From: Phocaeicola sp.
GTDB lineage: Bacteria; Bacteroidota; Bacteroidia; Bacteroidales; Bacteroidaceae
Length of the DNA stretch: 28,595 bases
Direction of reading: 5' to 3'
NCBI GenBank assembly: GCA_020026175.1
Contig: JAHHQV010000037.1
Span: forward strand, 1-28,595
Shown here: positions 8,283 through 18,160 of the stretch, in pieces
Layout of the letters: each line of letters begins with the position of its first letter
Numbering within the stretch: position 1 is the first letter of the stretch
The notes under the pieces: generated by a model
Seen by the model: only the letters and a program-made list of their open reading frames with translations
What the model was told of the DNA's origin: nothing
The model's database searches: none
Program-made: the position numbers and the translations under genes

Positions 8283-11200
8283 ATGGCTTTTAAAAAAGAC
8301 ACTAAAATAAAAAGTAATTTCTCTAAAATTACTATTGGTCTGGCTTCACCGGAAGAAATTCTTGAGAACTCTTACGGTGAGGTTCTCAAACCAGAAACCA
8401 TTAACTACCGTACATATAAGCCGGAACGTGACGGTTTATTCTGTGAGCGTATTTTCGGTCCTGTAAAAGACTACGAATGTCACTGTGGTAAGTACAAACG
8501 TATTCGTTACAAAGGTATCGTCTGCGACCGTTGTGGTGTGGAAGTTACTGAAAAGAAAGTTCGCCGTGAACGTAGTGGACATATCCAGTTGGTAGTGCCT
8601 GTAGCTCATATCTGGTATTTCCGTTCATTACCTAACAAAATAGGTTATTTGCTCGGATTGCCAACAAAGAAACTAGATGCTATTATATACTACGAACGTT
8701 ATGTAGTAATACAGCCAGGCATCAAGTCTGAAGATGGATTGAACAAATTCGACTTGCTTGAAGAAGGTGAATATCTGGATATTTTGGATTCACTTCCAAA
8801 AGACAACCAGTTCCTTGACGATACAGACCCTAACAAGTTCATCGCCAAGATGGGTGCTGAAGCTATCTACGACTTGTTGGCTGGATTGGATCTTGACGCT
8901 TTGTCTTATGAACTTCGCCACAGAGCAAACAACGACTCTTCACAGCAGCGTAAAAACGAAGCATTGAAGCGTCTTCAGGTGGTTGAATCGTTCCGTTCTT
9001 CTAAGGGAAGAAACAAACCGGAATGGATGATTATAAAAAATGTACCTGTAATTCCACCAGAATTGCGTCCGCTTGTTCCATTGGACGGTGGCCGTTTTGC
9101 TACATCCGATTTGAATGACCTTTACAGAAGAGTTATCATCCGTAACAACCGTCTTAAGAGACTTATCGAAATCAAGGCTCCAGACGTGATCTTACGTAAC
9201 GAAAAACGTATGCTTCAAGAAGCTGTCGATTCATTGTTCGACAACTCACGTAAGGCAAGCGCAGTCAAGACTGATGCTAACCGTCCGTTGAAATCACTTT
9301 CAGACAGTTTGAAAGGTAAGCAGGGACGTTTCCGTCAGAACTTGCTCGGTAAACGTGTTGACTACTCTGCCCGTTCTGTAATTGTTGTAGGACCGGAATT
9401 GAAAATGGGTGAATGTGGTATTCCTAAACTAATGGCAGCAGAACTTTACAAACCATTCATCATCCGTAAGTTGATAGAACGTGGTATTGTAAAAACAGTT
9501 AAATCTGCAAAGAAAATTGTAGACCGCAAGGAAGCTGTTATATGGGATATCCTGGAACATGTGATGAAAGGACACCCTGTGTTGCTTAACCGTGCCCCTA
9601 CCCTTCACCGTCTAGGTATACAGGCATTCCAGCCTAAAATGATTGAAGGAAAAGCTATACAGTTGCACCCGCTTGCATGTACAGCGTTTAATGCCGACTT
9701 CGACGGTGACCAGATGGCCGTTCACTTGCCTTTGAGCAACGAAGCAGTACTAGAGGCTCAGATGCTGATGCTTCAGTCACACAATATTCTTAACCCAGCC
9801 AACGGTGCCCCTATCACTGTGCCTGCACAGGATATGGTTCTTGGTCTTTATTACATCACCAAGCTACGTAAGGGTGCAAAAGGTGAAGGTTTGATTTTCT
9901 ACGGACCTGAAGAAGCCTTGATTGCTTACAACGAAGGGAAAGTAGATATACATGCCATCATCAGTGTCATTGCAAATGACCTTGATGAAAACGGAAATAT
10001 CGTTAAGAAAATGATTAAGGAAACTTCTGTGGGACGTATCATTGTAAATGAAATAGTTCCTGACGAATGTGGATACCTTAATACTATTATATCAAAGAAA
10101 TCATTGCGCGATATCATCAGCGATGTAATTAAAGCCGTAGGTGTGGCTCGTGCATGTGAGTTCCTTGATGGAATCAAGAATCTTGGTTACAAGATGGCAT
10201 TCGAAGGTGGTTTGTCATTCAACCTTGGCGATATTATTATACCTAAGGAAAAAGAAGAACTTGTGAAACGAGGGAACGAAGAAATTGAACAGATTATGAT
10301 GAACTATAACATGGGATTCATTACTGACAATGAACGTTACAACCAGGTTATTGATACTTGGACTCACGTAAACAGCGACCTTTCTGATATCCTTTACAAG
10401 ACAATCAAGAATGATGATCAGGGATTCAACTCAGTATTTATGATGCTTGATTCAGGAGCCCGTGGTTCTAAAGAACAGATTCGTCAGCTGTCGGGTATGC
10501 GTGGTTTGATGGCCAAGCCTCAGAAAGCTGGTGCAGAAGGTGCGCAGATTATTGAAAACCCTATCCTTTCAAACTTTAAGGAAGGTCTTTCGGTATTGGA
10601 GTACTTTATTTCTACTCACGGTGCCCGTAAGGGTCTTGCCGATACAGCCTTGAAGACTGCCGATGCAGGATACCTGACTCGTCGTCTTGTTGACGTATCG
10701 CACGATGTAATCATCAATGAAGAAGACTGTGGAACTTTGCGTGGTCTTGTTTGTACTGCACTCAAGAATAATGATGAAGTCATTGCAACATTATATGAAC
10801 GTATATTGGGACGTGTATCAGTACATGATATAATACATCCTACCACAGGAGAACTTCTTGTTGCATCAGGTGAAGAAATTACTGAAGCTATTGCAGAAGA
10901 AATCGAAAAATCACCTATAGAAAGTGTAGAAATACGTTCTGTACTTACTTGTGAATCAAATAAAGGTGTTTGTGCCAAGTGTTACGGACGAAATCTTGCT
11001 TCAAGTAAGATGGTACAGAAAGGTGAAGCTGTCGGTGTAATCGCTGCCCAGTCTATCGGTGAGCCTGGAACTCAGTTGACTCTTCGTACATTCCATGCTG
11101 GAGGTATCGCAGGTAACATGGCTGCAAATGCATCTATCGTTGCCAAGAATCCTGCAAGACTGGAATTTGAAGAGCTTCGTACAGTTGATGCTGTTGAAGA

Positions 11201-12569
11201 AACAGGAGAACCTGTTAAAATCGTTGTTGGCCGTCTGGCTGAAGTTAGATTTGTTGATGTCAACACAGGTATCATCCTGTCTACTCATAACGTGCCTTAT
11301 GGTTCTAAGCTTTATGCAGCTGATGGTGAAATCGTAGAAAAAGGTAAACTCATCGCCAAGTGGGACCCTTTTAACGCTGTTATCGTAACAGAAGTTAGTG
11401 GTAAGATTGACTTTGAAGCAGTTATAGAAAACGTTACTTATAAAGTTGAGTCTGATGAAGCAACAGGTTTGAAAGAAATAATCATTACCGAATCTAAAGA
11501 CAAAACTAAGATACCTTCATTACATATCCTTGATGAGAACGGCGGTATTATCCGTACATACAACCTACCTGTAGGTGGTCACGTTGTAGTTGAAGACAAG
11601 GAAACTGTTAAGGCAGGTGACATTTTGGTTAAGATTCCTCGTGCCGTTGGTAAAGCGGGCGATATCACCGGAGGTCTTCCACGAGTAACAGAATTGTTTG
11701 AAGCTCGTAATCCTTCTAACCCTGCAGTCGTATCTGAAATTGACGGTGAAGTTACAATGGGTAAGATTAAACGTGGTAATCGTGAAATCATCGTGACTTC
11801 AAAAACTGGTGAAGTACGTAAATATCTTGTTGCATTGTCAAAACAGATTCTTGTACAAGAAAACGACTATGTACGTGCAGGTACTCCACTTTCGGATGGC
11901 GCTATTACTCCAGCAGACATCCTTGCCATCAAGGGTCCTACTGCTGTACAGGAATACATCGTCAACGAAATTCAGGATGTATATCGCCTGCAAGGTGTTA
12001 AAATCAACGACAAGCACTTTGAAATCATCGTAAGACAGATGATGCGTAAAGTACAAATCAATGAACCTGGCGATACGAGATTCCTTGAACTTCAGGTGGT
12101 AGACCGTCAGGATTTCAATGAAGAAAACGACCGTATCTGGGGCAAGAAAGTTGTTGTAGATGCAGGAGATTCTCAAAACTTAAAACCAGGACAGATTGTT
12201 ACAGCTCGTAAACTTCGTGATGAAAACAGTATGCTAAAACGCCGTGATATGAAACTTGTAGAAGTACGTGATGCAATACCTGCAACATCTACTCAGATTC
12301 TACAGGGTATTACAAGAGCTGCTCTTCAGACATCAAGCTTCATGTCGGCTGCATCATTCCAGGAAACTACAAAAGTCCTTAACGAAGCAGCTATCAATGG
12401 TAAGATTGATCGTCTTGAAGGTATGAAAGAAAACGTAATCTGCGGTCACTTGATACCAGCTGGTACAGGTCAGCGCGAATTTGAAAAGATTATTGTTGGC
12501 TCAAAAGATGAATATGACAGAATAATGGCTAACAAGAAGAATGTTTTAGACTATAGCGATGTAGAATAA
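8283..12569 (+). CDS. rpoC: DNA-directed RNA polymerase subunit beta'
   Basis: This subunit carries the catalytic magnesium site of RNA polymerase. In the 1428-residue product, the N-terminal zinc finger has Cys66, Cys68, Cys81 and Cys84 (CHCGKY...CDRCG). The absolutely conserved NADFDGDQMAVH starts at residue 470. A second zinc site is formed by Cys816, Cys890, Cys897 and Cys900 (CESNKGVCAKCYG). Trigger-loop and bridge-helix segments (SIGEPGTQLTLRTFHAGG) follow the second zinc site. The gene ends with a strong terminator rather than running into further ribosomal genes. Length fits Bacteroidota beta', which has lineage-specific insertions. Confidence 0.98.
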   Translation: MAFKKDTKIKSNFSKITIGLASPEEILENSYGEVLKPETINYRTYKPERDGLFCERIFGPVKDYECHCGKYKRIRYKGIVCDRCGVEVTEKKVRRERSGHIQLVVPVAHIWYFRSLPNKIGYLLGLPTKKLDAIIYYERYVVIQPGIKSEDGLNKFDLLEEGEYLDILDSLPKDNQFLDDTDPNKFIAKMGAEAIYDLLAGLDLDALSYELRHRANNDSSQQRKNEALKRLQVVESFRSSKGRNKPEWMIIKNVPVIPPELRPLVPLDGGRFATSDLNDLYRRVIIRNNRLKRLIEIKAPDVILRNEKRMLQEAVDSLFDNSRKASAVKTDANRPLKSLSDSLKGKQGRFRQNLLGKRVDYSARSVIVVGPELKMGECGIPKLMAAELYKPFIIRKLIERGIVKTVKSAKKIVDRKEAVIWDILEHVMKGHPVLLNRAPTLHRLGIQAFQPKMIEGKAIQLHPLACTAFNADFDGDQMAVHLPLSNEAVLEAQMLMLQSHNILNPANGAPITVPAQDMVLGLYYITKLRKGAKGEGLIFYGPEEALIAYNEGKVDIHAIISVIANDLDENGNIVKKMIKETSVGRIIVNEIVPDECGYLNTIISKKSLRDIISDVIKAVGVARACEFLDGIKNLGYKMAFEGGLSFNLGDIIIPKEKEELVKRGNEEIEQIMMNYNMGFITDNERYNQVIDTWTHVNSDLSDILYKTIKNDDQGFNSVFMMLDSGARGSKEQIRQLSGMRGLMAKPQKAGAEGAQIIENPILSNFKEGLSVLEYFISTHGARKGLADTALKTADAGYLTRRLVDVSHDVIINEEDCGTLRGLVCTALKNNDEVIATLYERILGRVSVHDIIHPTTGELLVASGEEITEAIAEEIEKSPIESVEIRSVLTCESNKGVCAKCYGRNLASSKMVQKGEAVGVIAAQSIGEPGTQLTLRTFHAGGIAGNMAANASIVAKNPARLEFEELRTVDAVEETGEPVKIVVGRLAEVRFVDVNTGIILSTHNVPYGSKLYAADGEIVEKGKLIAKWDPFNAVIVTEVSGKIDFEAVIENVTYKVESDEATGLKEIIITESKDKTKIPSLHILDENGGIIRTYNLPVGGHVVVEDKETVKAGDILVKIPRAVGKAGDITGGLPRVTELFEARNPSNPAVVSEIDGEVTMGKIKRGNREIIVTSKTGEVRKYLVALSKQILVQENDYVRAGTPLSDGAITPADILAIKGPTAVQEYIVNEIQDVYRLQGVKINDKHFEIIVRQMMRKVQINEPGDTRFLELQVVDRQDFNEENDRIWGKKVVVDAGDSQNLKPGQIVTARKLRDENSMLKRRDMKLVEVRDAIPATSTQILQGITRAALQTSSFMSAASFQETTKVLNEAAINGKIDRLEGMKENVICGHLIPAGTGQREFEKIIVGSKDEYDRIMANKKNVLDYSDVE

Positions 12570-12590
12570 TTCATTTCCCAATAAAAAGTA

Positions 12591-12649
12591 AAAGGGAGTT
12601 ATAAAATTATAGGGTTATGCTTATGATTTTATAGCTCCCTTTCTTTTAT
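12591..12649 (+). terminator. Rho-independent terminator after rpoC
   Basis: A 17-bp stem (AAAGGGAGTTATAAAAT / ATTTTATAGCTCCCTTT, one G-T pair) with an 18-nt loop is followed by T-rich TTCTTTTA. It lies 21 bases after the rpoC stop and closes the long ribosomal/polymerase unit. Confidence 0.85.
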
Positions 12650-12995
12650 ACACTAAAATATAGAAATACATAAAAAAAGTGCCATCTAGAGTAAAGACGA
12701 CACTTTTAGAATGAATGAAAAACAAGTGATGTGATTTTTTTCTTTAATAGATTTATTCCTTTTTCTTAGTTAAAACTCTTAAAGATATACAGCTATTTTA
12801 AAATTAAAACAAAAATAGCCATATAGATTAATGATTTCTATACAAAAATAGAAAGTATTTTTTTAATAACAAAAAGAATCACGGTTTTTTATTAATTTAT
12901 TTTATTATATACAGAATGATTACACCAAATATATTGATTATTATATTATCATATTAAAAAATATACTTCTATCTAATGTGTAAAAGAATAATTAG
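12650..12995. other. AT-rich intergenic stretch without a gene
   Basis: About 345 bases, strongly AT-rich with homopolymer A and T runs. I see no convincing open reading frame or RNA gene on either strand. One weak inverted repeat (AAAAGTG at 12675-12681 and CACTTTT at 12701-12707, 19-nt loop) could be a secondary terminator. The right end leads into the promoter-like motif ahead of the carbonic anhydrase gene. Confidence 0.6.
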
Positions 12996-13003
12996 TACTT
13001 TTG
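12996..13003 (+). promoter_or_regulatory. Promoter -7 element for carbonic anhydrase-ABC-pdxB unit
   Basis: TACTTTTG matches the Bacteroidota -7 consensus TAnnTTTG and lies 44 bases before the start codon at 13048. I do not see a good -33 TTTG at the expected distance, so this rests on the -7 element alone. Confidence 0.5.
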
Positions 13004-13047
13004 TATCGATGTATGTATTTATCAATTAGATTGTAAACAAATAATTT

Positions 13048-13578
13048 ATGGCACTAATAAAATCAGTAAGAGGTTTCACTCCGAAAATTGGAGAGAACTG
13101 CTATCTGGCCGATAATTGCACAATTATAGGTGATGTTACGATAGGGAAAGATTGCAGTATATGGTTTAATGCAGTACTCCGTGGAGATGTCAATCCGATA
13201 AAGATAGGAGACAGAGTGAATATTCAGGACGGAACTATCATTCATACATTGTATCAGAAATCTGTTGTAGAAATAGGAAATGATGTTTCTATAGGACATA
13301 ATGTAACACTTCATGGAGCATGTGTAAAAAACAATGCTCTTATAGGCATGGGCTCGACTATACTTGACAACGCCGTAGTAGGAGAAGGCGCAATAGTTGC
13401 AGCCGGAGCTCTTATACTAGCCAATACTATAATTGAACCTAATACACTTTGGGCAGGAGTTCCGGCAAAATTCATAAAAAAAGTAGATGACAGACAAAGT
13501 AAGGAACTTAACAAGAAGATAGCCAACGGATATCTGATGTACTCGTCATGGTTTAAAGAAGAAGATAATAAAGAATAA
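13048..13578 (+). CDS. Gamma carbonic anhydrase-like hexapeptide-repeat protein
   Basis: The 176-residue product is a left-handed beta-helix protein built from hexapeptide repeats (for example IIGDVTIGKDCSIWFNAVLR, then VVEIGNDVSIGHNVTLHGA). The three histidines that bind the metal in gamma-class carbonic anhydrases are present: His66 in the IIHTLYQ segment, then His84 and His89 in GHNVTLH with the family's i+5 spacing. This supports a zinc- or iron-dependent CO2 hydration role. Many bacterial members (YrdA/PaaY type) have weak or unproven activity, so the substrate remains open. A C-terminal helix (residues about 148-176) caps the helix. The gene heads a likely three-gene unit, with 27 nt to the ABC exporter. 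Confidence 0.88.
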   Translation: MALIKSVRGFTPKIGENCYLADNCTIIGDVTIGKDCSIWFNAVLRGDVNPIKIGDRVNIQDGTIIHTLYQKSVVEIGNDVSIGHNVTLHGACVKNNALIGMGSTILDNAVVGEGAIVAAGALILANTIIEPNTLWAGVPAKFIKKVDDRQSKELNKKIANGYLMYSSWFKEEDNKE

Positions 13579-13605
13579 AAATCACACGTTTTAAAGAAAT
13601 AAGTA

Positions 13606-15438
13606 ATGAAAGAATTTTTCTCACTACTAAAAAGATTTGTTTCCCCTTATAAAAAGTATCTAGTATGGGCTATAGTACTAAATGTACTTTCAGCAATATT
13701 CAATGTATTTTCATTCTCACTCATCATACCTATCCTCAATATCCTGTTCAAGACAGACGGAGGTTCAAAAGTATACAACTTCATAGAGTGGGGAGATGCC
13801 CCATTTAAAGATGCTGCAGTAAATAATTTCTATTATTATGCATCAAAAATGATAGAAGTATTTGGTGCAAGTACTACACTACTATGGTTAGGTATATTCC
13901 TTGCAGTCATGACACTGATAAAGACATTATGTTATTTTGGTTCATCGGCAATAATGATTCCACTACGTACAGGCATAGTAAGAGATATAAGGACTCTTGT
14001 ATATAACAAAATAATACATTTACCAATGAATTTCTTCTCTAGCGAAAAGAAAGGAGATATAATAGCACGAATGAGCGGTGACGTGACAGAAATAGAAACA
14101 TCCGTAACAAGTTCACTGGATATGCTTCTTAAGAATCCAATCTTAATATTATCATACTTTGCTACCCTCTTCATAACCAGTTGGCAGCTAACTGTATTCA
14201 CTTTGTTGGTCTTGCCTTCAATGGGATGGGTAATGGGACAAGTTGGCAGAAAGCTAAAGAGAAAGTCGCTGCACGCCCAAGATAAATGGAGTGAAACCAT
14301 GTCTCAGTTGGAAGAGACATTGGGTGGTCTGAGAATCATAAAAGCCTTCGTAGCAGAAGACAAGATGATAAGCAGATTTGAGAAATGCAGCAACGAATAC
14401 CGTCAGGCAATAAACAAAGTTGCAATACGCCAATCACTTGCCCACCCTATGAGTGAATTCTTAGGAACTATACTAATTGTCATAGTACTTTGGTTCGGAG
14501 GCTCGCTGATATTGGGAGACAAATCATCAATAGATGCACCTACTTTCATTTTCTACATGGTAATTCTATATAGTGTTATAAATCCGCTGAAAGATTTTTC
14601 AAAAGCCGGATACAATATACCTAAAGGACTTGCCTCTATGGAAAGAGTAGATAAAATCCTTAATGCAGAAAACAACATCAAGGAGTCAGAGAAACCTATA
14701 CATATCAAAGAATTGAATGAAGACATAACATTCAGAAACGTATCTTTCAGTTATGGCGAAAACGAGATTCTACATGAAATAAACCTGCAGATAAAGAAGG
14801 GAGAAACCATTGCACTAGTAGGTCAAAGCGGTTCTGGGAAATCAACACTGGTAGATCTGGTTCCACGTTTTCACGATGTCAACAAAGGTCAGGTACTTAT
14901 AGACGGCAATGACGTTAAAATCCTTTCGATAAAAGATTTGAGATCTCTCATAGGAAATGTAAATCAGGAAGCTATTCTTTTCAATGACACATTTTTCAAC
15001 AACATAGCCTTTGGCGTGGAGAATGCAACTATGGAGCAGGTCATCGAAGCTGCCAAGATTGCAAATGCCCATAACTTCATAATGGAAACAGAAGAAGGCT
15101 ATAACACAAATATCGGAGATAGAGGATGCCGACTATCCGGAGGACAAAGACAAAGAATATCCATAGCCAGAGCTATCCTAAAGAACCCGGCAATACTGAT
15201 ATTGGACGAAGCCACTTCGGCACTAGATACAGAAAGCGAAAGACTGGTACAGGAAGCCCTTGAAAGATTGATGAAGACCAGAACAACAATTGCGATAGCT
15301 CATCGACTTTCCACTATCAAGAATGCAGATACAATACATGTTCTATACGAAGGAAGAATTGTAGAAAGCGGCAAACACGAAGAACTGTTACAGAAAAACG
15401 GATATTACAAAAGACTTAATGATATGCAGTCACTATAA
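13606..15438 (+). CDS. MsbA-like ABC exporter, fused membrane and ATPase domains
   Basis: This is a half-transporter of the ABC exporter type, acting as a homodimer in the inner membrane. Residues about 1-325 form the six-helix membrane domain, opening with FVSPYKKYLVWAIVLNVLSA. The nucleotide-binding domain contains Walker A GQSGSGKST at 406-414, the signature LSGGQ at 510-514, Walker B ILILDE ending at Asp534-Glu535, and the switch histidine in IAIAHRLSTI. The 610-residue length and layout match MsbA-type lipid A flippases, and Bacteroidota genes like this are often labelled msbA. The substrate cannot be read from sequence; lipid or peptide export are alternatives. It is followed after 24 nt by pdxB. 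Confidence 0.9.
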   Translation: MKEFFSLLKRFVSPYKKYLVWAIVLNVLSAIFNVFSFSLIIPILNILFKTDGGSKVYNFIEWGDAPFKDAAVNNFYYYASKMIEVFGASTTLLWLGIFLAVMTLIKTLCYFGSSAIMIPLRTGIVRDIRTLVYNKIIHLPMNFFSSEKKGDIIARMSGDVTEIETSVTSSLDMLLKNPILILSYFATLFITSWQLTVFTLLVLPSMGWVMGQVGRKLKRKSLHAQDKWSETMSQLEETLGGLRIIKAFVAEDKMISRFEKCSNEYRQAINKVAIRQSLAHPMSEFLGTILIVIVLWFGGSLILGDKSSIDAPTFIFYMVILYSVINPLKDFSKAGYNIPKGLASMERVDKILNAENNIKESEKPIHIKELNEDITFRNVSFSYGENEILHEINLQIKKGETIALVGQSGSGKSTLVDLVPRFHDVNKGQVLIDGNDVKILSIKDLRSLIGNVNQEAILFNDTFFNNIAFGVENATMEQVIEAAKIANAHNFIMETEEGYNTNIGDRGCRLSGGQRQRISIARAILKNPAILILDEATSALDTESERLVQEALERLMKTRTTIAIAHRLSTIKNADTIHVLYEGRIVESGKHEELLQKNGYYKRLNDMQSL

Positions 15439-15462
15439 CATGCAACTATATAAATTTAAATA

Positions 15463-16473
15463 ATGAAAATAGTAGTGGACAAAAAAATCCCTTACATAAG
15501 TGAAACTATTGAAAAAATAGCGGATGAAGTAGTTTATGTACATGGAAAAGACATTGACAAGGCAACGGTCAGGGATGCCGATGCCTTAATAATCCGAACC
15601 AGGACCAGATGCGACAAAGAACTGCTGGAAGGCAGTAAAGTGAAATTTATAGGTACAGCTACAATCGGATTCGATCACATAGACACAAAATATTGCAACG
15701 AGACCGGAATAACATGGAGAAATTGTCCTGGATGCAATGCAGGAGCCGTAGAGCAATACTTACATGCCATACTCCTGTTGTTACAGAAAGAAAAAGGTAT
15801 TGACCTAAGCAAATCCTGCCTAGGCATCGTGGGAGTAGGACATGTTGGTTCGCATATACTAAGTATGGCAGGACGGCTTGGTATGAGAATTCTGCTCAAT
15901 GATCCCCCAAGAGAAGACAGAGGAGAAAACGGTTTTGTATCACTAAACACCATAGCAGAAAAATGCGATATAATAACATTCCATACTCCATTGATAAGAG
16001 AAGGTTTATATAAAACCGAACATCTTGCAGACAAAAAATTCTTCAACAATCTGAAGAAAAGTCCAGTCATAATAAACACCTCACGTGGAGAGGTTATAGA
16101 CACAGAAGCTATACTTGAAGCTATAAACGACAAAAAGATTTCAGATGCGGTGATAGATGTATGGGAAAATGAGCCAAACATCAATCTTGAACTACTTGAA
16201 AAAGTTTTTATCGGCACTCCACATATTGCAGGATACTCGGCAGACGGGAAAATAAATGCAACAAGAATGACTCTCGAATCATTATGCAGTTTTTTCAATA
16301 TTAATACAAAAATAGAAATCTCGCTGCCACCAGATCCTAATGCTCCATACTCTGCAGACGAAAATACAAGGATTCTACAACAATATAATCCTCATAATGA
16401 TTATAATGCACTACTTCAGAATCCAGAAAAGTTTGAATCAATGCGTGGAAATTACAATCTAAGAAGAGAATAA
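15463..16473 (+). CDS. pdxB: Erythronate-4-phosphate dehydrogenase
   Basis: PdxB oxidises 4-phospho-D-erythronate in the DXP-dependent route to pyridoxal 5'-phosphate. The 336-residue product is a D-2-hydroxyacid dehydrogenase. It has the dinucleotide-binding motif GIVGVGHVGS, and the catalytic triad falls at Arg208 (NTSRGE), Glu237 (VWENEP) and His254 (TPHIAGYS), the same numbering as the E. coli enzyme as I recall it. The N-terminus MKIVVDKKIPYI and the segment TATIGFDHIDTKYC are typical of PdxB rather than of other family members. The C-terminal dimerisation domain is shorter than in E. coli (378 residues). It closes the unit begun by the carbonic anhydrase-like gene. Confidence 0.93.
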   Translation: MKIVVDKKIPYISETIEKIADEVVYVHGKDIDKATVRDADALIIRTRTRCDKELLEGSKVKFIGTATIGFDHIDTKYCNETGITWRNCPGCNAGAVEQYLHAILLLLQKEKGIDLSKSCLGIVGVGHVGSHILSMAGRLGMRILLNDPPREDRGENGFVSLNTIAEKCDIITFHTPLIREGLYKTEHLADKKFFNNLKKSPVIINTSRGEVIDTEAILEAINDKKISDAVIDVWENEPNINLELLEKVFIGTPHIAGYSADGKINATRMTLESLCSFFNINTKIEISLPPDPNAPYSADENTRILQQYNPHNDYNALLQNPEKFESMRGNYNLRRE

Positions 16474-16507
16474 AAGCCAATATTCTGAATCCGAAAGAGG
16501 CTTTTTT
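16472..16507 (+). terminator. Probable terminator after pdxB
   Basis: AAAAGCC overlapping the pdxB stop pairs with GGCTTTT at 16499-16505 and the T-run continues to 16507. The 20-nt loop makes it weaker than the other terminators here. A second small element follows, GCACA...TGTGC with a T6 run inside, then a repeated TTTGTGCA. Confidence 0.6.
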
Positions 16508-16557
16508 GCACATAATGCGCTTTTTTGTGCAGATTTGTGCATTTATTTACATGAATA

Positions 16558-16589
16558 TTTGGTGGAAAGGAGAAATATTTATTCCTTTG
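16558..16589 (+). promoter_or_regulatory. Promoter for acpP-fabF-rnc
   Basis: TTTG at 16558-16561 and TTCCTTTG at 16582-16589 are separated by 20 nt and match the Bacteroidota -33 TTTG and -7 TAnnTTTG pattern with one mismatch (T for A at the second base). The predicted transcript start at about 16596 leaves a leader of roughly 45 AT-rich bases before acpP. Confidence 0.65.
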
Positions 16590-16642
16590 CACAATTAATT
16601 TAAACAAGTAAAATTATTTTATAAACTTAAAAAATTAGAATT

Positions 16643-16876
16643 ATGTCTGAAATTGCATCAAAAGTACAGAAAATCATCGTTGATAAATTAGGCGTTGAAG
16701 AATCAGAAGTAGTAGCTACTGCAAGCTTCACAAACGATTTGGGTGCTGACTCTTTGGATACTGTTGAATTGATCATGGAATTCGAAAAAGAATTCGGTAT
16801 CTCTATTCCAGATGATCAGGCAGAAAAGATCCAGACTGTAGGCGACGCTATCTCTTACATCGAATCTAACAAATAA
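16643..16876 (+). CDS. acpP: Acyl carrier protein
   Basis: ACP carries growing acyl chains as thioesters on 4'-phosphopantetheine during fatty acid synthesis. The 77-residue acidic product contains the attachment motif LGADSLDTVE with the modified serine at residue 37. The conserved helix II/III segment EFEKEFGISIPDDQAEKI comes next. Its length is exactly the family's. The start ATG follows an AT-rich leader under the promoter described above. fabF starts 15 nt after its stop, the near-universal ACP/FabF pairing, so both act in one pathway and are co-transcribed. Confidence 0.98.
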   Translation: MSEIASKVQKIIVDKLGVEESEVVATASFTNDLGADSLDTVELIMEFEKEFGISIPDDQAEKIQTVGDAISYIESNK

Positions 16877-16891
16877 TTAATTATCCAGTCT

Positions 16892-18157
16892 ATGGAATTA
16901 AAAAGAGTAGTAGTAACAGGTCTTGGTGCATTAACACCGGTAGGTAATACTGTTCCTGAATTTTGGGACAATATCATCAACGGAGTAAGTGGAGCAGGAC
17001 CTATTACTCACTTTGATGCTTCAAAGTTTAAAACACAGTTTGCATGTGAAGTAAAGAACTTCAATGTAACAGATTATATAGATCGTAAAGAAGCCCGTAA
17101 AATGGACCTTTATACTCAATATGCAGTAGCTGCTGCTAAAGAAGCCGTAGCCGATGCTGCTATAGACGTAGAAAAGGTTGATTTTAATAAAGTGGGTGTT
17201 ATTTTGGGTGTAGGAATAGGCGGTATCCGTACTTTCGAAGAGGAAGTAGGAAGCTACGAACAGACTAAAGACACTTTAGGTCCTAAGTTCAATCCGTTCT
17301 TCATTCCTAAAATGATAGCCGACATTGCGTCTGGACAAATTTCAATCATGTATGGTTTCCACGGACCAAACTTTACAACAACATCTGCATGTGCATCTGC
17401 GTCAAATGCAATAGCTGACGCATTTAACTACATTCGTTTAGGCAAGGCTAATGTTATTGTAACCGGTGGTGCAGAAGCCGCTATTTTCCCAGCTGGAGTT
17501 GGTGGTTTCAATTCAATGCATGCTCTATCTACACGAAACGACGACCCTACTCATGCTTCAAGACCATTCAGTGCTAGTCGCGACGGTTTCGTAATGGGTG
17601 AAGGTTCTGGTATACTTGTTCTTGAAGAACTTGAACATGCCAAAGCACGTGGAGCCAAAATATATGCCGAATTAGCCGGTATCGGTGCTTCAGCCGATGC
17701 ACACCATCTTACAGCTTCTCATCCTGAAGGACTTGGCGCCAAACTTGTGATGATGAATGCCCTTGAAGATGCAGGTATGCAACCAGAAGACATTGACTAC
17801 ATCAATGTTCACGGTACTTCTACTCCTGTAGGAGACATATCTGAAGTTAAGGCTATAAAGGAAGTTTTTGGAGAACATGCCTACAAGCTTAATATCAGCT
17901 CTACAAAATCTATGACTGGCCATCTACTTGGTGCTACAGGTGGAGTAGAAGCTATAGTAAGCGTTTTGTCTGTCAAGAATGACATTGTTCCTCCTACTAT
18001 CAACCATAAAGAAGATGACAATGATGAGAATATCGACTATAATCTGAATTTCACCTTCAATTCTGCACAGAAACGTACAGTACGTGCTGCATTAAGCAAC
18101 ACATTTGGTTTTGGTGGTCACAATGCATGTGTAATCGTTAAAAAATACACCGAATAA
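16892..18157 (+). CDS. fabF: Beta-ketoacyl-ACP synthase II
   Basis: FabF condenses malonyl-ACP with acyl-ACP to extend fatty acids. The 421-residue product has the thiolase fold. The active-site cysteine is Cys167 in TTSACASASNA, and the two catalytic histidines are His307 (INVHGTSTPVGD) and His344 (KSMTGHLLGATG). The C-terminal NTFGFGGHNACV loop is also conserved. The N-terminus MELKRVVVTGLGALTPVGN is typical of FabF. The stop codon lies only 3 nt before the GTG start of rnc. Nothing is missing. FabB-like activity cannot be excluded from sequence, but the gene position next to acpP and the length favour FabF. Confidence 0.97.
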   Translation: MELKRVVVTGLGALTPVGNTVPEFWDNIINGVSGAGPITHFDASKFKTQFACEVKNFNVTDYIDRKEARKMDLYTQYAVAAAKEAVADAAIDVEKVDFNKVGVILGVGIGGIRTFEEEVGSYEQTKDTLGPKFNPFFIPKMIADIASGQISIMYGFHGPNFTTTSACASASNAIADAFNYIRLGKANVIVTGGAEAAIFPAGVGGFNSMHALSTRNDDPTHASRPFSASRDGFVMGEGSGILVLEELEHAKARGAKIYAELAGIGASADAHHLTASHPEGLGAKLVMMNALEDAGMQPEDIDYINVHGTSTPVGDISEVKAIKEVFGEHAYKLNISSTKSMTGHLLGATGGVEAIVSVLSVKNDIVPPTINHKEDDNDENIDYNLNFTFNSAQKRTVRAALSNTFGFGGHNACVIVKKYTE

Positions 18158-18160
18158 GTT

